Source of the DNA: an uncultured Wenzhouxiangella sp.
Lineage (GTDB): Bacteria > Pseudomonadota > Gammaproteobacteria > Xanthomonadales > Wenzhouxiangellaceae
NCBI GenBank assembly: GCA_937876395.1
Contig: CALEIM010000028.1
Span: forward strand, 1 to 23,669
Reading direction: 5' to 3'
DNA length: 23,669 bases
Shown here: in pieces, positions 6,927-14,913 of the stretch
Position numbering within the stretch: position 1 is the first letter of the stretch
How the letters are laid out: the number at the start of each line of letters is the position of its first letter
Program-made: the position numbers and the translations under genes
The notes under the pieces: generated by a model
Seen by the model: only the letters and a program-made list of their open reading frames with translations
Databases searched by the model: none
Told to the model about the DNA's origin: nothing

Positions 6927-7603
6927 GCCAGGCGCTGCTCCAGCCATTCGTCGATGGCCTGAATTTCTTCGGCGTTGACCGCGTGTGGAATCGGCCAGGT
7001 TTGCCAGCGAATGTTGATGCCGGCTGCTTCAAGCTGACGTGCGCTGGACTGGCCCAGCGCCATCGGCACGATTGGGTCTTGAGTACCGTGACCCATGAAC
7101 ACCGGCGTTGTTCGGGCCGCAGGGGACAGCCATTCGGACAGATTGGTCGCACCGAGCAGATAGGTGGACAAAGCGATTACGCCAGCCAGACCGGGCGTAC
7201 GCGCCAGGGCGCAGCGCAGGGCAATAGCGCCACCTTGGGAAAAGCCGGCCAGCAGCAGACGTTCGGGTGCAATGCCGGCAGCAATCTGCTCGTCGAGCAG
7301 GGCGTCGACCGCGGCCAGCGAGGCGAGAATCCCGACCTGATCCTGATTGCGATCGATCTCCAGGCCACGAATGTCGTACCAGGCGCGCATCTCCATGCCG
7401 GAATTGATGGTGACCGGCCGCATCGCCGCATGCGGAAAAATGAAGCGCACCGGACGGCGGGCCGCCGAACGAAGCTGCGGTACAATCGGCTCGAAATCAT
7501 GGCCGTCGGCACCCAGGCCATGCAGCCAGATCACCGCATGTTGCGGGTCTGAACCGGTTTCTACCACGATGCGTTCAAGTTTCGGAGTGCTCGAATCATT
7601 CAT
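6923..7603 (-). CDS. Alpha/beta-hydrolase carboxylesterase (phospholipase/carboxylesterase family)
   Basis: A predicted cytoplasmic serine esterase of 226 residues, like Pseudomonas fluorescens carboxylesterase II and acyl-protein thioesterases. Visible are the oxyanion-region HGLGADGHDF (28-37), FPHA and the MRAWYDI segment, nucleophile elbow GFSQGG with Ser122, Asp176 in GTQDPIVP, and His207 in IPHAVN, a complete catalytic triad. The true substrate is unknown. I chose the ATG at 7603; longer readings add an N-terminus unlike the family. It is first in the minus-strand series and overlaps the response-regulator start by 4 bases. Its start codon overlaps, head to head, that of lptM on the other strand (shared CATG). 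Confidence 0.88.
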   Translation of the reverse strand: MNDSSTPKLERIVVETGSDPQHAVIWLHGLGADGHDFEPIVPQLRSAARRPVRFIFPHAAMRPVTINSGMEMRAWYDIRGLEIDRNQDQVGILASLAAVDALLDEQIAAGIAPERLLLAGFSQGGAIALRCALARTPGLAGVIALSTYLLGATNLSEWLSPAARTTPVFMGHGTQDPIVPMALGQSSARQLEAAGINIRWQTWPIPHAVNAEEIQAIDEWLEQRLA

Positions 7604-7778
7604 GCGTGCCAGTGTACCCTTCATAGCGGCCATTCTGTGGCTGAGCGCCCTGCTTGCCCTGTCCGGCTGCGGCCTCAAGGGCGATTTGTATCTGCCCGAC
7701 GAGCCGCCTGCACCACAAGCTGCATCACAAGTGGAGACGAGCCCTTCCGCGCCGGACGAAGATGAGGCCGAGGACTGA
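7602..7778 (+). CDS. lptM: LptM, small lipoprotein of the LPS translocon
   Basis: LptM (formerly YifL) is a small outer-membrane lipoprotein that assists oxidative maturation of the LptDE LPS translocon. The 58-residue product has a type II signal peptide with hydrophobic core FIAAILWLSALLAL and lipobox LSGC (Cys23). The family signature GLKGDLYLP follows, then a low-complexity acidic and proline-rich tail. Its place directly before dapF is the classic gammaproteobacterial arrangement. The start at 7602 gives the best signal peptide. The only other upstream candidate is a GTG at 7587, and no good ribosome binding site marks either. Confidence 0.9.
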   Translation: MRASVPFIAAILWLSALLALSGCGLKGDLYLPDEPPAPQAASQVETSPSAPDEDEAED

Positions 7779-7782
7779 GCCG

Positions 7783-8646
7783 GTGGCTTCGAGCAAAGAC
7801 GCCCAGCTGCCGTTCAGCAAACTCCAGGCACTCGGCAACGACTTTGTCCTGATCGACGCCCGCAAGCGGTCATTCCAGCCCGAGCCTGAACAAATTCGCG
7901 CCATAGCGAATCGCCGCACCGGTGTCGGCTTCGACCAGCTCCTGATTTTGCGGACCGCAACCAACCCCGACGTGCACTGCCGCATCGATATCTTCAACAG
8001 CGACGGCAGCCAGGCCGAACAGTGCGGCAATGGAATGCGCGCCGTCGCGCTGTGGTTTGCGCGTCACGACAACCTCAGCGGACCGCTGGACGTCGAAACT
8101 GCCGCTGGCCGTATCCACCTTGTTTTCAAACATCCCGACGCGATTTCAGCCAGTCTTGGTGCAGCGCACTTTGATTCCACCTCGCTCGGCCTTGCCGGGC
8201 TCGATGCGCTGCCTTGGACACTTGACGATCAGGGGCGCAGTATCAACGTTCACGGCGTGAGCCTGGGTAATCCGCACCTGCTGATTGTCGAAACGTCCAG
8301 GCCGAGCGACGAGCGTCTGGCCACTCTGGCCGAGCTGCTCGGCCGACAAGACAAGCTCGCCGGCGGCAGCGCCAATATCGGTTTGGCCCGAGTCGAGTCG
8401 CGCGACCGCATTCAACTGCGCGTGTTCGAGCGCGGGGCCGGTCCCACGCCAGCCTGCGGCAGCGGCGCGGCGGCCGCGGCGGCCATCCTGATCCGTTCGG
8501 GCGACGTGGATTCACCGCTCCAGGTTGACCAGCCGGGTGGAAGCCTTGTGGTAAATTGGAACGGTGGCACATCGCCGGTAGTGATTACCGGACCGGCGCG
8601 CGAAGTATTTCAAGGAGTAATCCCATGGCCGACGGCTCAACACTGA
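7783..8646 (+). CDS. dapF: Diaminopimelate epimerase DapF
   Basis: DapF converts LL- to meso-diaminopimelate for peptidoglycan and lysine synthesis, using two cysteines as acid and base. The 287 residues contain FSKLQALGNDFVLID at the start, FNSDGSQAEQCGNGMRA with Cys81, GNPHLLI, and ERGAGPTPACGSGAA with Cys225. I chose GTG at 7783. It lies 4 bases after the lptM stop, and GAGGA (7770-7774) sits 8 bases upstream, an ideal spacing; an in-frame ATG at 7762 inside lptM is less likely. The 3' end overlaps the next gene by 22 bases. An alanine-rich run (GSGAAAAAAI) follows the second catalytic cysteine, where related enzymes usually have GSGACA-like sequence. Confidence 0.95.
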   Translation: MASSKDAQLPFSKLQALGNDFVLIDARKRSFQPEPEQIRAIANRRTGVGFDQLLILRTATNPDVHCRIDIFNSDGSQAEQCGNGMRAVALWFARHDNLSGPLDVETAAGRIHLVFKHPDAISASLGAAHFDSTSLGLAGLDALPWTLDDQGRSINVHGVSLGNPHLLIVETSRPSDERLATLAELLGRQDKLAGGSANIGLARVESRDRIQLRVFERGAGPTPACGSGAAAAAAILIRSGDVDSPLQVDQPGGSLVVNWNGGTSPVVITGPAREVFQGVIPWPTAQH

Positions 8647-9305
8647 ACGACAGGCAAATCAGCGAATGGCTGGCGTCCAACCCGGATTTTCTCGGCCGCC
8701 ATCCTGAGCTGCTCGATCAGCTTGAAGTGCCGCACCACCTCGGCGTCGATTCGCTGATTGAGTTGCAGGTCGCGCGCCTCAGGCGCGAGAACCAGAAACT
8801 GCGCGTCCAGCTTGAAACCCTGGCCGGCATTGCCGGGGAAAACGAGCGCCTGATGCAGCGCCTCCACCAACTTACCCTGGAGGTGATGACGACCGGCTCG
8901 GCCGGGGAATTCATCGAACGCCTGATGGAGCGCCTCTCCAGTGATTTTGACGCACTCAGTGTCCACCTGTACCTGCTCGATAGCCACGACGCGGTCAGCG
9001 ACATCGACGCGGTCAGGCCGATTGCCGCCGACCATCCCGACTGGCTGGACACCCTGCTTGAAAATGACCGCATCGAGTTTGGCCGCTTTACCCGCGCCAA
9101 GATTGAGTTTCTTTTCCCCAGACAGCACGGCTCGGTCGGCTCGGCGGCACTGGTGCCGATCAGCTCGATCGGCCTGCTGGCGATCGGCTCGGCGTCCGCC
9201 GAACGCTTTCACCCCGATATGGGCACCCTGTTTCTTGAGCTGCTCGGGACCACCATCCGCTACCGCCTGGAGCAGGACCAAGCGGATTTGCGCAAGCGCG
9301 CCTGA
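8625..9305 (+). CDS. DUF484 family protein (GAF-like), upstream of xerC
   Basis: DUF484 proteins have a GAF-like fold and commonly lie next to dapF and xerC in proteobacteria; their function is unknown. The 226-residue product starts with the family pattern ISEWLASNPDFLGRHPELL. A charged helical, probably coiled-coil segment follows (about 45-85, LIELQVARLRREN), then a GAF-like domain that includes GSAALVPI and GLLAIGS. The ATG at 8625 has a strong Shine-Dalgarno AAGGAG (8612-8617) 7 bases upstream, inside the dapF coding region. It overlaps dapF by 22 bases and ends one base before the xerC GTG, so the three genes form a tight translational unit. Confidence 0.9.
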   Translation: MADGSTLNDRQISEWLASNPDFLGRHPELLDQLEVPHHLGVDSLIELQVARLRRENQKLRVQLETLAGIAGENERLMQRLHQLTLEVMTTGSAGEFIERLMERLSSDFDALSVHLYLLDSHDAVSDIDAVRPIAADHPDWLDTLLENDRIEFGRFTRAKIEFLFPRQHGSVGSAALVPISSIGLLAIGSASAERFHPDMGTLFLELLGTTIRYRLEQDQADLRKRA

Positions 9306-9306
9306 G

Positions 9307-10212
9307 GTGGATATCCGGGCGGCCATTTCCGCCTTTCTGTCCCATGCCGCCAACGAGGCCGGACTCAGCCCGGCGACGATTGACGCCTATCGACGCGATC
9401 TCGATCGCCTTGCCTCTTGGTGCCAGGAGCGCGAAATCAGCGCGCCTGCAGCCATCCAGATGGCCGATGTGCGCGCCTTTGCCGCCAGCGAACATCGCCG
9501 CGGCCTGGATCCGCGCAGTGTCCAGCGCCGCCTGTCGGGCCTGCGCCGTTTTTTTCGCTACCTGCGCCGCGAAGGCGTGCTGAGCGACGACCCGACCCAG
9601 GGCGTGCGCGCGCCGCGTACAAAACGCAAACTGCCCGAGGTGCTTGATGTCGATCAGGTCCTGGCCCTGCTCAACATCCCCGAACAAGACGAGCTGGCCA
9701 CACGCGATCGGGCCATGCTCGAACTGTTCTATTCATCGGGCTTGCGGGTCAGCGAGCTGGCCGGGCTGAGCTGGGATCGGCTGGACATGGACGAGGGCCT
9801 GGTGCGGGTGATGGGCAAGGGCCAGCGTGAGCGCCTGGTGCCCATCGGCAGTCATGCGATCATGGCCCTGCAGCGCTGGCAGCGCATTCACGCCAGCCTC
9901 GCCGGTGCAGATCAGGGGCGCGTTTTTACCAGCCTCAAAGGCCGGCCGCTGGGCGTCCGCGCCGTTCAGAAGCGCGTAGCCTACTGGTCACAGCGCCAGG
10001 GGCTGGATCAGCGCGTTCATCCGCATCAGCTACGGCACAGCTTCGCGTCGCATATTCTTGAATCTTCGGGCGATCTGCGCGCCGTTCAGGAGCTGCTCGG
10101 CCACGCTAACCTGTCGACCACCCAGATCTACACCCATCTTGATTTCCAGCATCTGGCGCGGGTCTATGACCAGACCCACCCGCGCGCCCGGAAACGCGAC
10201 TCGAACGAGTAG
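9307..10212 (+). CDS. xerC: Tyrosine recombinase XerC
   Basis: XerC acts with XerD at the dif site to resolve chromosome dimers. The 301-residue product has the N-terminal SAM-like DNA-binding domain (about 1-95, with LSPATIDAYRRDL) and the catalytic domain with the full active-site set: Arg147 in SSGLRVSEL, Lys171 in GKGQRER, His240 and Arg243 in HPHQLRHSFASHI, His266 in LLGHANLSTTQIYTH, and nucleophile Tyr275. I start it at GTG 9307, one base after the DUF484 stop, because no other start codon exists nearby in frame and the length then matches XerC. Its dapF-DUF484-xerC setting favours a housekeeping XerC over a phage integrase. Confidence 0.95.
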   Translation: MDIRAAISAFLSHAANEAGLSPATIDAYRRDLDRLASWCQEREISAPAAIQMADVRAFAASEHRRGLDPRSVQRRLSGLRRFFRYLRREGVLSDDPTQGVRAPRTKRKLPEVLDVDQVLALLNIPEQDELATRDRAMLELFYSSGLRVSELAGLSWDRLDMDEGLVRVMGKGQRERLVPIGSHAIMALQRWQRIHASLAGADQGRVFTSLKGRPLGVRAVQKRVAYWSQRQGLDQRVHPHQLRHSFASHILESSGDLRAVQELLGHANLSTTQIYTHLDFQHLARVYDQTHPRARKRDSNE

Positions 10213-10233
10213 GGAACCTCTCAGGTCCGGCAA

Positions 10234-10261
10234 TTGACCTGCCGCCCGGCTGACCCCATGT
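10234..10261 (+). promoter_or_regulatory. Sigma-32 (RpoH) type heat-shock promoter for hslVU
   Basis: CCCCATGT (10254-10261) matches the sigma-32 minus-10 consensus CCCCATNT exactly. TTGACC (10234-10239) resembles the minus-35 core CTTGAA, with a 14-base spacer. Initiation would fall about 25 bases before the hslV ATG. hslVU is a classical sigma-32 heat-shock operon, which supports the reading; the minus-35 element is imperfect. The same bases form a small CCCA-N5-TGGG dyad. Confidence 0.6.
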
Positions 10262-10292
10262 TGTGGGTTCATCCACGGGCAGCGAGTTCATC

Positions 10293-10835
10293 ATGGAGCA
10301 GTATCGCGGCACCACCATCATTTCGGTTCGGCGCGGCAAGCAGGTAGTCATTGCTGGCGATGGCCAGGTCACGCTGGGCAACACCATCATGAAATCAAAT
10401 GCGCGCAAGGTCCGCAGGCTCTACCAGGGGCAGATCCTGGCCGGTTTTGCCGGCGCCACGGCTGATGCCTTCACTCTGTTCGAGCGCTTTGAAAGCAAGC
10501 TTGAAATGCACTCCGGGCACCTCACCCGGGCTGCCGTGGAGCTGGCCAAGGACTGGCGCACCGACCGCATGCTGCGCCGGCTCGAAGCGCTACTGGCGGT
10601 GGCCAACCATGAAGCGTCCTTGATTATTTCCGGCAACGGCGATGTCATCGAGCCAGAGGAAGGCCTGATCGCCATCGGCTCAGGCGGGCCCTTTGCCCAG
10701 TCGGCGGCACGCGCACTGCTGCGCCACAGCAATCTTGATGCCGAAACAATCTGCCGCGAGGCGCTGACGATTGCCGGCGAGATCTGTATCTATACCAACC
10801 ACAACTTCACCGTTGAAACCCTCGACACCCAGTGA
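10293..10835 (+). CDS. hslV: ATP-dependent protease proteolytic subunit HslV
   Basis: HslV is the peptidase of the HslUV two-ring protease, related to the proteasome beta subunit and using an N-terminal threonine nucleophile. The 180 residues include TTIISVRRGKQVVIAGDGQ, RKVRRLYQGQILAGFAG, ELAKDWRTDRMLRRLEALL and a GNGDV/AIGSGG pair, all family hallmarks. With the ATG at 10293 the mature Thr is residue 7, so a six-residue propeptide (MEQYRG) must be removed; in E. coli HslV only the initiator Met is. Such short extensions occur in other bacterial HslV proteins. A longer reading from 10263 adds ten residues starting only a few bases after the putative minus-10 element and is less likely. hslU follows 12 bases later. 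Confidence 0.95.
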   Translation: MEQYRGTTIISVRRGKQVVIAGDGQVTLGNTIMKSNARKVRRLYQGQILAGFAGATADAFTLFERFESKLEMHSGHLTRAAVELAKDWRTDRMLRRLEALLAVANHEASLIISGNGDVIEPEEGLIAIGSGGPFAQSAARALLRHSNLDAETICREALTIAGEICIYTNHNFTVETLDTQ

Positions 10836-10847
10836 GCTGAATAAACC

Positions 10848-12188
10848 ATGTCCCAGATGACTCCTCGTGAAATCGTTCAGGAGCTTGATCGCCATATCAT
10901 CGGCCAGGCCGATGCCAAGCGCGCGGTGGCCATTGCGCTCAGAAACCGCTGGCGGCGCATGCAGGTCGATGAAAAGCTGCGGCCCGAAATCACGCCCAAG
11001 AACATCCTGATGATCGGGCCGACCGGCGTCGGCAAGACCGAGATTGCGCGTCGCCTGGCCACCCTGGCCAGGGCGCCGTTCATCAAGGTTGAAGCCACCA
11101 AGTTCACCGAGGTGGGCTACGTCGGCAAGGACGTCGAATCCATCATCCGCGATCTGGTCGATGTATCCGCCAAGTTGGCCCGTGGAGAGGCGATGGCCAA
11201 GGTTCGCTCACGCGCCGAGGACGCCGCCGTCGAACGGGTGCTCGATATCCTGCTGCCGCGCCCCAAATCCACCGGCTTTGCCAATGCGCCCCAGGAGGCC
11301 GAAGACAGCGGCTCGGAGACGCGCCGCAAGATGCTCAAGAAACTGTTGGCCGGCGAGCTCAATGAGCGCGAAATCGAGCTTGACCTTGACGTCAATATCG
11401 GCGTTGAAATCATGGCCCCGCCGGGCATGGAGGAAATGACCGGTCAGCTTCAGCAGATGTTTTCCAACCTGTCGGGCCAGCGCAAGCAAAAGCGCCGGCT
11501 AAAGATCAAGGACGCCATTCCGCTGCTGATCGAGGAAGAAGCGGCGCGCATGATCAATGAAGAAGAAGTCAAGCAGCGTGCCGTCAGCCTGGCCGAAGAG
11601 CACGGCATTGTCTTCCTTGATGAAATTGACAAGGTTGCGCGCCGGGCCGAAGGCGGGGGTTCGGGCGAAATCTCGCGCGAAGGCGTGCAGCGTGACCTGT
11701 TACCGCTGGTCGAGGGCTCGACCGTCAACACCCGCTACGGGCCGGTCAATACCGATCATATCCTGTTCATTGCCTCGGGCGCCTTTCACGTCGCCCGGCC
11801 TTCCGACCTGGTGCCGGAGCTGCAGGGCCGCCTGCCGATTCGGGTTGAGCTGCGGGCGCTGTCAGCCGATGATTTCAAGCGCATCCTGACCGAACCCGAT
11901 GCCAGCCTGACCGAGCAGTACACCGCCTTGATGGAAACCGAAGGCGTGACCCTGAAATTTACCGAGGACGCCATAACCCGGCTGGCCGAAATCAGCTTTG
12001 CCGTCAACGAATCGACCGAAAACATCGGAGCGCGTCGACTGCACACGGTCATGGAGCGCCTTCTGGAAGATATATCCTATAGTGCGCCCGACAATTCCGG
12101 CCAGAACGTGATCATTGATGGCGACTACGTGGATCGCTATCTCAAGGATCTGGCAGGCAATGAGGACCTGAGCCGTTATATCCTGTAG
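10848..12188 (+). CDS. hslU: ATP-dependent protease ATPase subunit HslU
   Basis: HslU is the AAA+ unfoldase that feeds substrates to HslV. The 446-residue product has the N-terminal HIIGQADAKRAVAIALRNRWRR, Walker A GPTGVGKT (57-64), the GYVG pore loop (90-93), and an intermediate (I) domain of roughly 110-240 rich in charged helices. Walker B IVFLDEID (254-261), sensor and arginine-finger regions, and the C-terminal LSRYIL tail that inserts between HslV subunits are also present. Length and all motifs match the family (E. coli HslU is 443 residues). It forms an operon with hslV (12-base gap) and is followed after 63 bases by mlaF with no obvious terminator, so some transcripts may continue into the mla genes. 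Confidence 0.98.
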   Translation: MSQMTPREIVQELDRHIIGQADAKRAVAIALRNRWRRMQVDEKLRPEITPKNILMIGPTGVGKTEIARRLATLARAPFIKVEATKFTEVGYVGKDVESIIRDLVDVSAKLARGEAMAKVRSRAEDAAVERVLDILLPRPKSTGFANAPQEAEDSGSETRRKMLKKLLAGELNEREIELDLDVNIGVEIMAPPGMEEMTGQLQQMFSNLSGQRKQKRRLKIKDAIPLLIEEEAARMINEEEVKQRAVSLAEEHGIVFLDEIDKVARRAEGGGSGEISREGVQRDLLPLVEGSTVNTRYGPVNTDHILFIASGAFHVARPSDLVPELQGRLPIRVELRALSADDFKRILTEPDASLTEQYTALMETEGVTLKFTEDAITRLAEISFAVNESTENIGARRLHTVMERLLEDISYSAPDNSGQNVIIDGDYVDRYLKDLAGNEDLSRYIL

Positions 12189-12251
12189 GCAGCCTCCGAC
12201 AGGGCACTGCGAGCGGCACACCCTCTACAGCGCGAGACCGAAACACAGCCG

Positions 12252-13067
12252 ATGACCGACAGCCAATCGACAGCGATCTCGCTGAAAGACGTTACCGTCC
12301 GCCTCGGCGGACGGACGATCCTGGAAGACTTCAATCTTGACGTCCCGGCCGGTCAGGTGACCGCAGTGATGGGGCCAAGCGGCGCCGGCAAGACCACCGT
12401 CCTGCGCCTGGCCACCGGCCAGCTCAAACCGGATGCCGGCCAGGTTCACATCGGCTCACAGCGTGTTGATCAACTCGGCGGCAAGGCGCTGGGCCGTCTG
12501 CGGCGCAACATCGGCGTGCTGTTGCAAAACGGCGCCCTGTTTACCGACCTGACCGCCTTTGACAACGTCGCGCTGCCGCTGCGCGAACACAGCAAACTGA
12601 GCCCGGGCCTGCTCCGCCGCCTGGTGCTGATGAAACTTGAAATGGTCGGCCTGCGCGGTGCCGCTGACCTGTATCCGGCCGAACTCTCGGGCGGCATGAA
12701 GCGCCGAGTGGCCACCGCTCGGGCCATGGCTCTGGACCCCGAGATCATGTTCTATGACGAGCCTTTCGCCGGCCTCGACCCGATCTCTTTGGGCGTGTCG
12801 CTGCGCCTGATCCGGGATATCAACGCCGCTTTGGGCACCACCAGTGTCGTCATAACCCACGACGTCCGCCAGGTCGCTGCCCTGGCCGGCCACGCCTGCA
12901 TCATTGCCAATCGCTCGATCATTGCCACCGGATCACCGACCGAGCTGGCCGCCAGCGATGACCCGCTGGTGCGCCAGTTCATGGCAGGCCACAGCGACGG
13001 GCCCGTGCCGTTCCACTACCCGGCCGACGCCATTGACCGCCAGTTGCTCGAACACGGAGGCCGGTGA
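12252..13067 (+). CDS. mlaF: MlaF, ATP-binding subunit of the Mla phospholipid transporter
   Basis: The ATPase of the MlaFEDB inner-membrane complex, which drives phospholipid movement between the membranes to keep outer-membrane asymmetry. The 271 residues show Walker A GPSGAGKTT (41-49), the Q-loop LLQNGALF (Gln92), the ABC signature LSGGM (145-149), Walker B MFYDE (166-170), the D-loop and switch His203 in ITHDV. The LSGGMKRRVATARA form and the FTDLTAFDNVALPLRE segment are typical of MlaF/Mce-linked ATPases. The C-terminal extension after about residue 240 would contact MlaF/MlaB partners. The stop codon overlaps the mlaE ATG by one base. Confidence 0.95.
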   Translation: MTDSQSTAISLKDVTVRLGGRTILEDFNLDVPAGQVTAVMGPSGAGKTTVLRLATGQLKPDAGQVHIGSQRVDQLGGKALGRLRRNIGVLLQNGALFTDLTAFDNVALPLREHSKLSPGLLRRLVLMKLEMVGLRGAADLYPAELSGGMKRRVATARAMALDPEIMFYDEPFAGLDPISLGVSLRLIRDINAALGTTSVVITHDVRQVAALAGHACIIANRSIIATGSPTELAASDDPLVRQFMAGHSDGPVPFHYPADAIDRQLLEHGGR

Positions 13068-13834
13068 TGAGTTCGCAGCGTGGCTTGCTTGTCATCAGCG
13101 CCCCGATTCGTGAGCTCGGCCGGGCCGGTCTGTTTTTGCTCACCGTCATCTCGCGGATGCGCTTCGGGCGTCGCCAGTTCGCCGAGATCCTGCGCCAGGT
13201 CTACTTTGCCGGTGTGCGCTCGCTGGTCATCATCGTCATCAGCGGCTTTTTTGTCGGCCTGGTTCTGACCCTGCAGACCTACGACACCCTGGCCCGCTTC
13301 GGCGCCGCCGACGCGGTTTCAACGGTGCTGGCCCTGTCGCTGTTTCGCGAACTCGGGCCGGTACTCGCCGCGCTGCTGTTTGCCGGCCGTGCCGGCACCT
13401 CAATCACCGCCGAAATTGGCTTGATGCGCGCGACCGAACAGCTCGATGCACTTGATCTGATGGCAATTGATCCAATCGAGCGCATTGTCCAGCCGCGCCT
13501 TTTGGCCGGTATGATTGCCCTGCCCGCCCTGGTGCTGGTATTCAACCTGACCGCCATTGTCGGCGGCATTTTCTTCGCCGTTTTCATGATGGGCGGCGAC
13601 CCAATCAGCTTCTGGGGCAATATGCAGTCCTCGGTCGAGCTGATGCGTGATTTCGGCGGCGGCATGCTCAAGGCGGTGTGCTTCGGTTTCATTGCTTCCT
13701 GGCTGGCCGTGTGGTTTGGCTGGTCAGCCCGGCCCACCAGTGAAGGCGTGGCGCTGGCCACCACACAGACGGTCATCGCCACGGCCATCACCGTTTTGCT
13801 GCTGGACTTTATCCTTTCTGCACTCATGCTCTGA
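13067..13834 (+). CDS. mlaE: MlaE, permease subunit of the Mla transporter
   Basis: The integral-membrane subunit of MlaFEDB (MlaE/Ycf: TIGR00056-type permease). The 255 residues contain about five hydrophobic segments: 48-66 region SLVIIVISGFFVGLVL, LFRELGPVLAALLFAGRAGTS, LLAGMIALPALVLVFNLT, AVCFGFIASWLAVWFGW and a C-terminal TAITVLLLDFILSALML. The highly conserved RELGPVLAALLFAGRAG and GLMRATEQLDALDLM motifs identify the family. The ATG at 13067 overlaps the mlaF stop by one base (TGATG), with GGAGG (13056-13060) 6 bases upstream. A GTG at 13064 is a less likely alternative. Confidence 0.95.
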   Translation: MSSQRGLLVISAPIRELGRAGLFLLTVISRMRFGRRQFAEILRQVYFAGVRSLVIIVISGFFVGLVLTLQTYDTLARFGAADAVSTVLALSLFRELGPVLAALLFAGRAGTSITAEIGLMRATEQLDALDLMAIDPIERIVQPRLLAGMIALPALVLVFNLTAIVGGIFFAVFMMGGDPISFWGNMQSSVELMRDFGGGMLKAVCFGFIASWLAVWFGWSARPTSEGVALATTQTVIATAITVLLLDFILSALML

Positions 13835-13843
13835 GAGTCGAAC

Positions 13844-14305
13844 ATGAAATCATCCCACCAGATCGAACTGACCGCCGGAATCTTTTTGCTGCTGGCCATC
13901 GCCGCACTGATTTTCCTGGCCCTGCACGCCACCGATCGCGGCGTGGCTTCTGGCGACAGCTATACGCTTAACGCCAGTTTTGCCAACATCGGCGGACTGA
14001 AACCGCGCGCGGCCGTGAGCATGGGCGGGGTGAGCGTCGGCATGGTCGAATCGATTACCCTCGACCCGGAAACCTTTGAGGCGAAGGTGCGTATGCAGAT
14101 CAGCCAGCGCTACGACAATCTGCCCGAAGACACCTCGGCGTCGATTCTGACCAGCGGCATACTCGGCAACCAGTACGTCGGCCTGGAGCCCGGTGGTTCC
14201 TTCGAGCCGCTGGTTGACGGCGATACCATCATGATCACCAGCTCGGCAATGGTGCTCGAACAGCTCATCGGCCGCTACATGTTCAACAGTGAAGGAGAAG
14301 AGTAA
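13844..14305 (+). CDS. mlaD: MlaD, MCE-domain lipid-binding subunit of the Mla transporter
   Basis: MlaD is anchored in the inner membrane and forms a periplasmic hexameric MCE ring through which phospholipids pass to or from MlaC. The 153 residues have one N-terminal transmembrane helix (about 8-28, AGIFLLLAIAALIFLALHA). An MCE domain (about 38-115) follows, with ASFANIGGLKPRAAVSMGGVSVG and TSGILGNQYVGLEPGG, then a C-terminal helix SSAMVLEQLIGRYMF that would line the pore. E. coli MlaD is about 183 residues; this one is shorter at the C-terminus, which is common outside Enterobacteria. The stop TAA shares a base with the mlaC start (TAATG). Confidence 0.95.
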   Translation: MKSSHQIELTAGIFLLLAIAALIFLALHATDRGVASGDSYTLNASFANIGGLKPRAAVSMGGVSVGMVESITLDPETFEAKVRMQISQRYDNLPEDTSASILTSGILGNQYVGLEPGGSFEPLVDGDTIMITSSAMVLEQLIGRYMFNSEGEE

Positions 14306-14913
14306 TGCTGCGTATTGTGCTGATCATCCTGCCGTTCATGATTGCTGCCCCGGCGCTGGCCGATGACGGCCCGGCGGCGCTCATCAAAGCCAGCACCGAA
14401 GAGCTGGCCACCATGCTCGACGAAAATCGCGACCGCTACCAGGAAGATCAGGCCGCGCTGCGCGAGGATGTCAAATCCGTGCTGATACCGACCATGGACA
14501 CAATCTACTCAGCCCGCCTGGTGCTGGGTCGGCACAGTCGCGGCAGGGATCGCGAACAGGTTGAGGCCTTTGCTGACGCCCTGATCAACCAGCTTCTGAA
14601 TCGCTATGCCACGGCCCTGCTTGACTACGATCTGCACGGCCGGGTCGAATTTCTGCCGCTGGCCGGCGACAACACCGAGCGCGCCACGCGGGTGCGCACC
14701 CGCGTGCTGCTCGACAACGGACAGCGCGCCCCGGTCGACTACGTGCTGCGCAAGGGCGAGTCGGGCTGGAAAGTGTTTGACGTCATTGTCGAAGGCATTT
14801 CCTATGTCGCCACTTTCCGTTCGCAGATTGATCAGGAAATCAGGAGTTCCAGCTTTGCGGACGTGCTGGAACGTCTGGACAGCGGCCAGCTCGCCCTTGA
14901 TGTCGATGAATGA
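14305..14913 (+). CDS. mlaC: MlaC, periplasmic phospholipid-binding protein
   Basis: MlaC shuttles phospholipids across the periplasm between MlaA at the outer membrane and MlaD at the inner membrane. The 202-residue product has a Sec signal peptide ending in ALA (cleavage after about residue 19). Family segments follow: an N-terminal helix with LATMLDENRDRYQED, a middle region with ALINQLLNRYATALLDYD, and beta strands such as RVRTRVLLDNGQRAPVDYVL and WKVFDVIVEGISYV. The ATG at 14305 has AAGGAG (14292-14297) 7 bases upstream, and the gene overlaps mlaD by one base. Its end overlaps the mlaB start. Confidence 0.94.
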   Translation: MLRIVLIILPFMIAAPALADDGPAALIKASTEELATMLDENRDRYQEDQAALREDVKSVLIPTMDTIYSARLVLGRHSRGRDREQVEAFADALINQLLNRYATALLDYDLHGRVEFLPLAGDNTERATRVRTRVLLDNGQRAPVDYVLRKGESGWKVFDVIVEGISYVATFRSQIDQEIRSSSFADVLERLDSGQLALDVDE

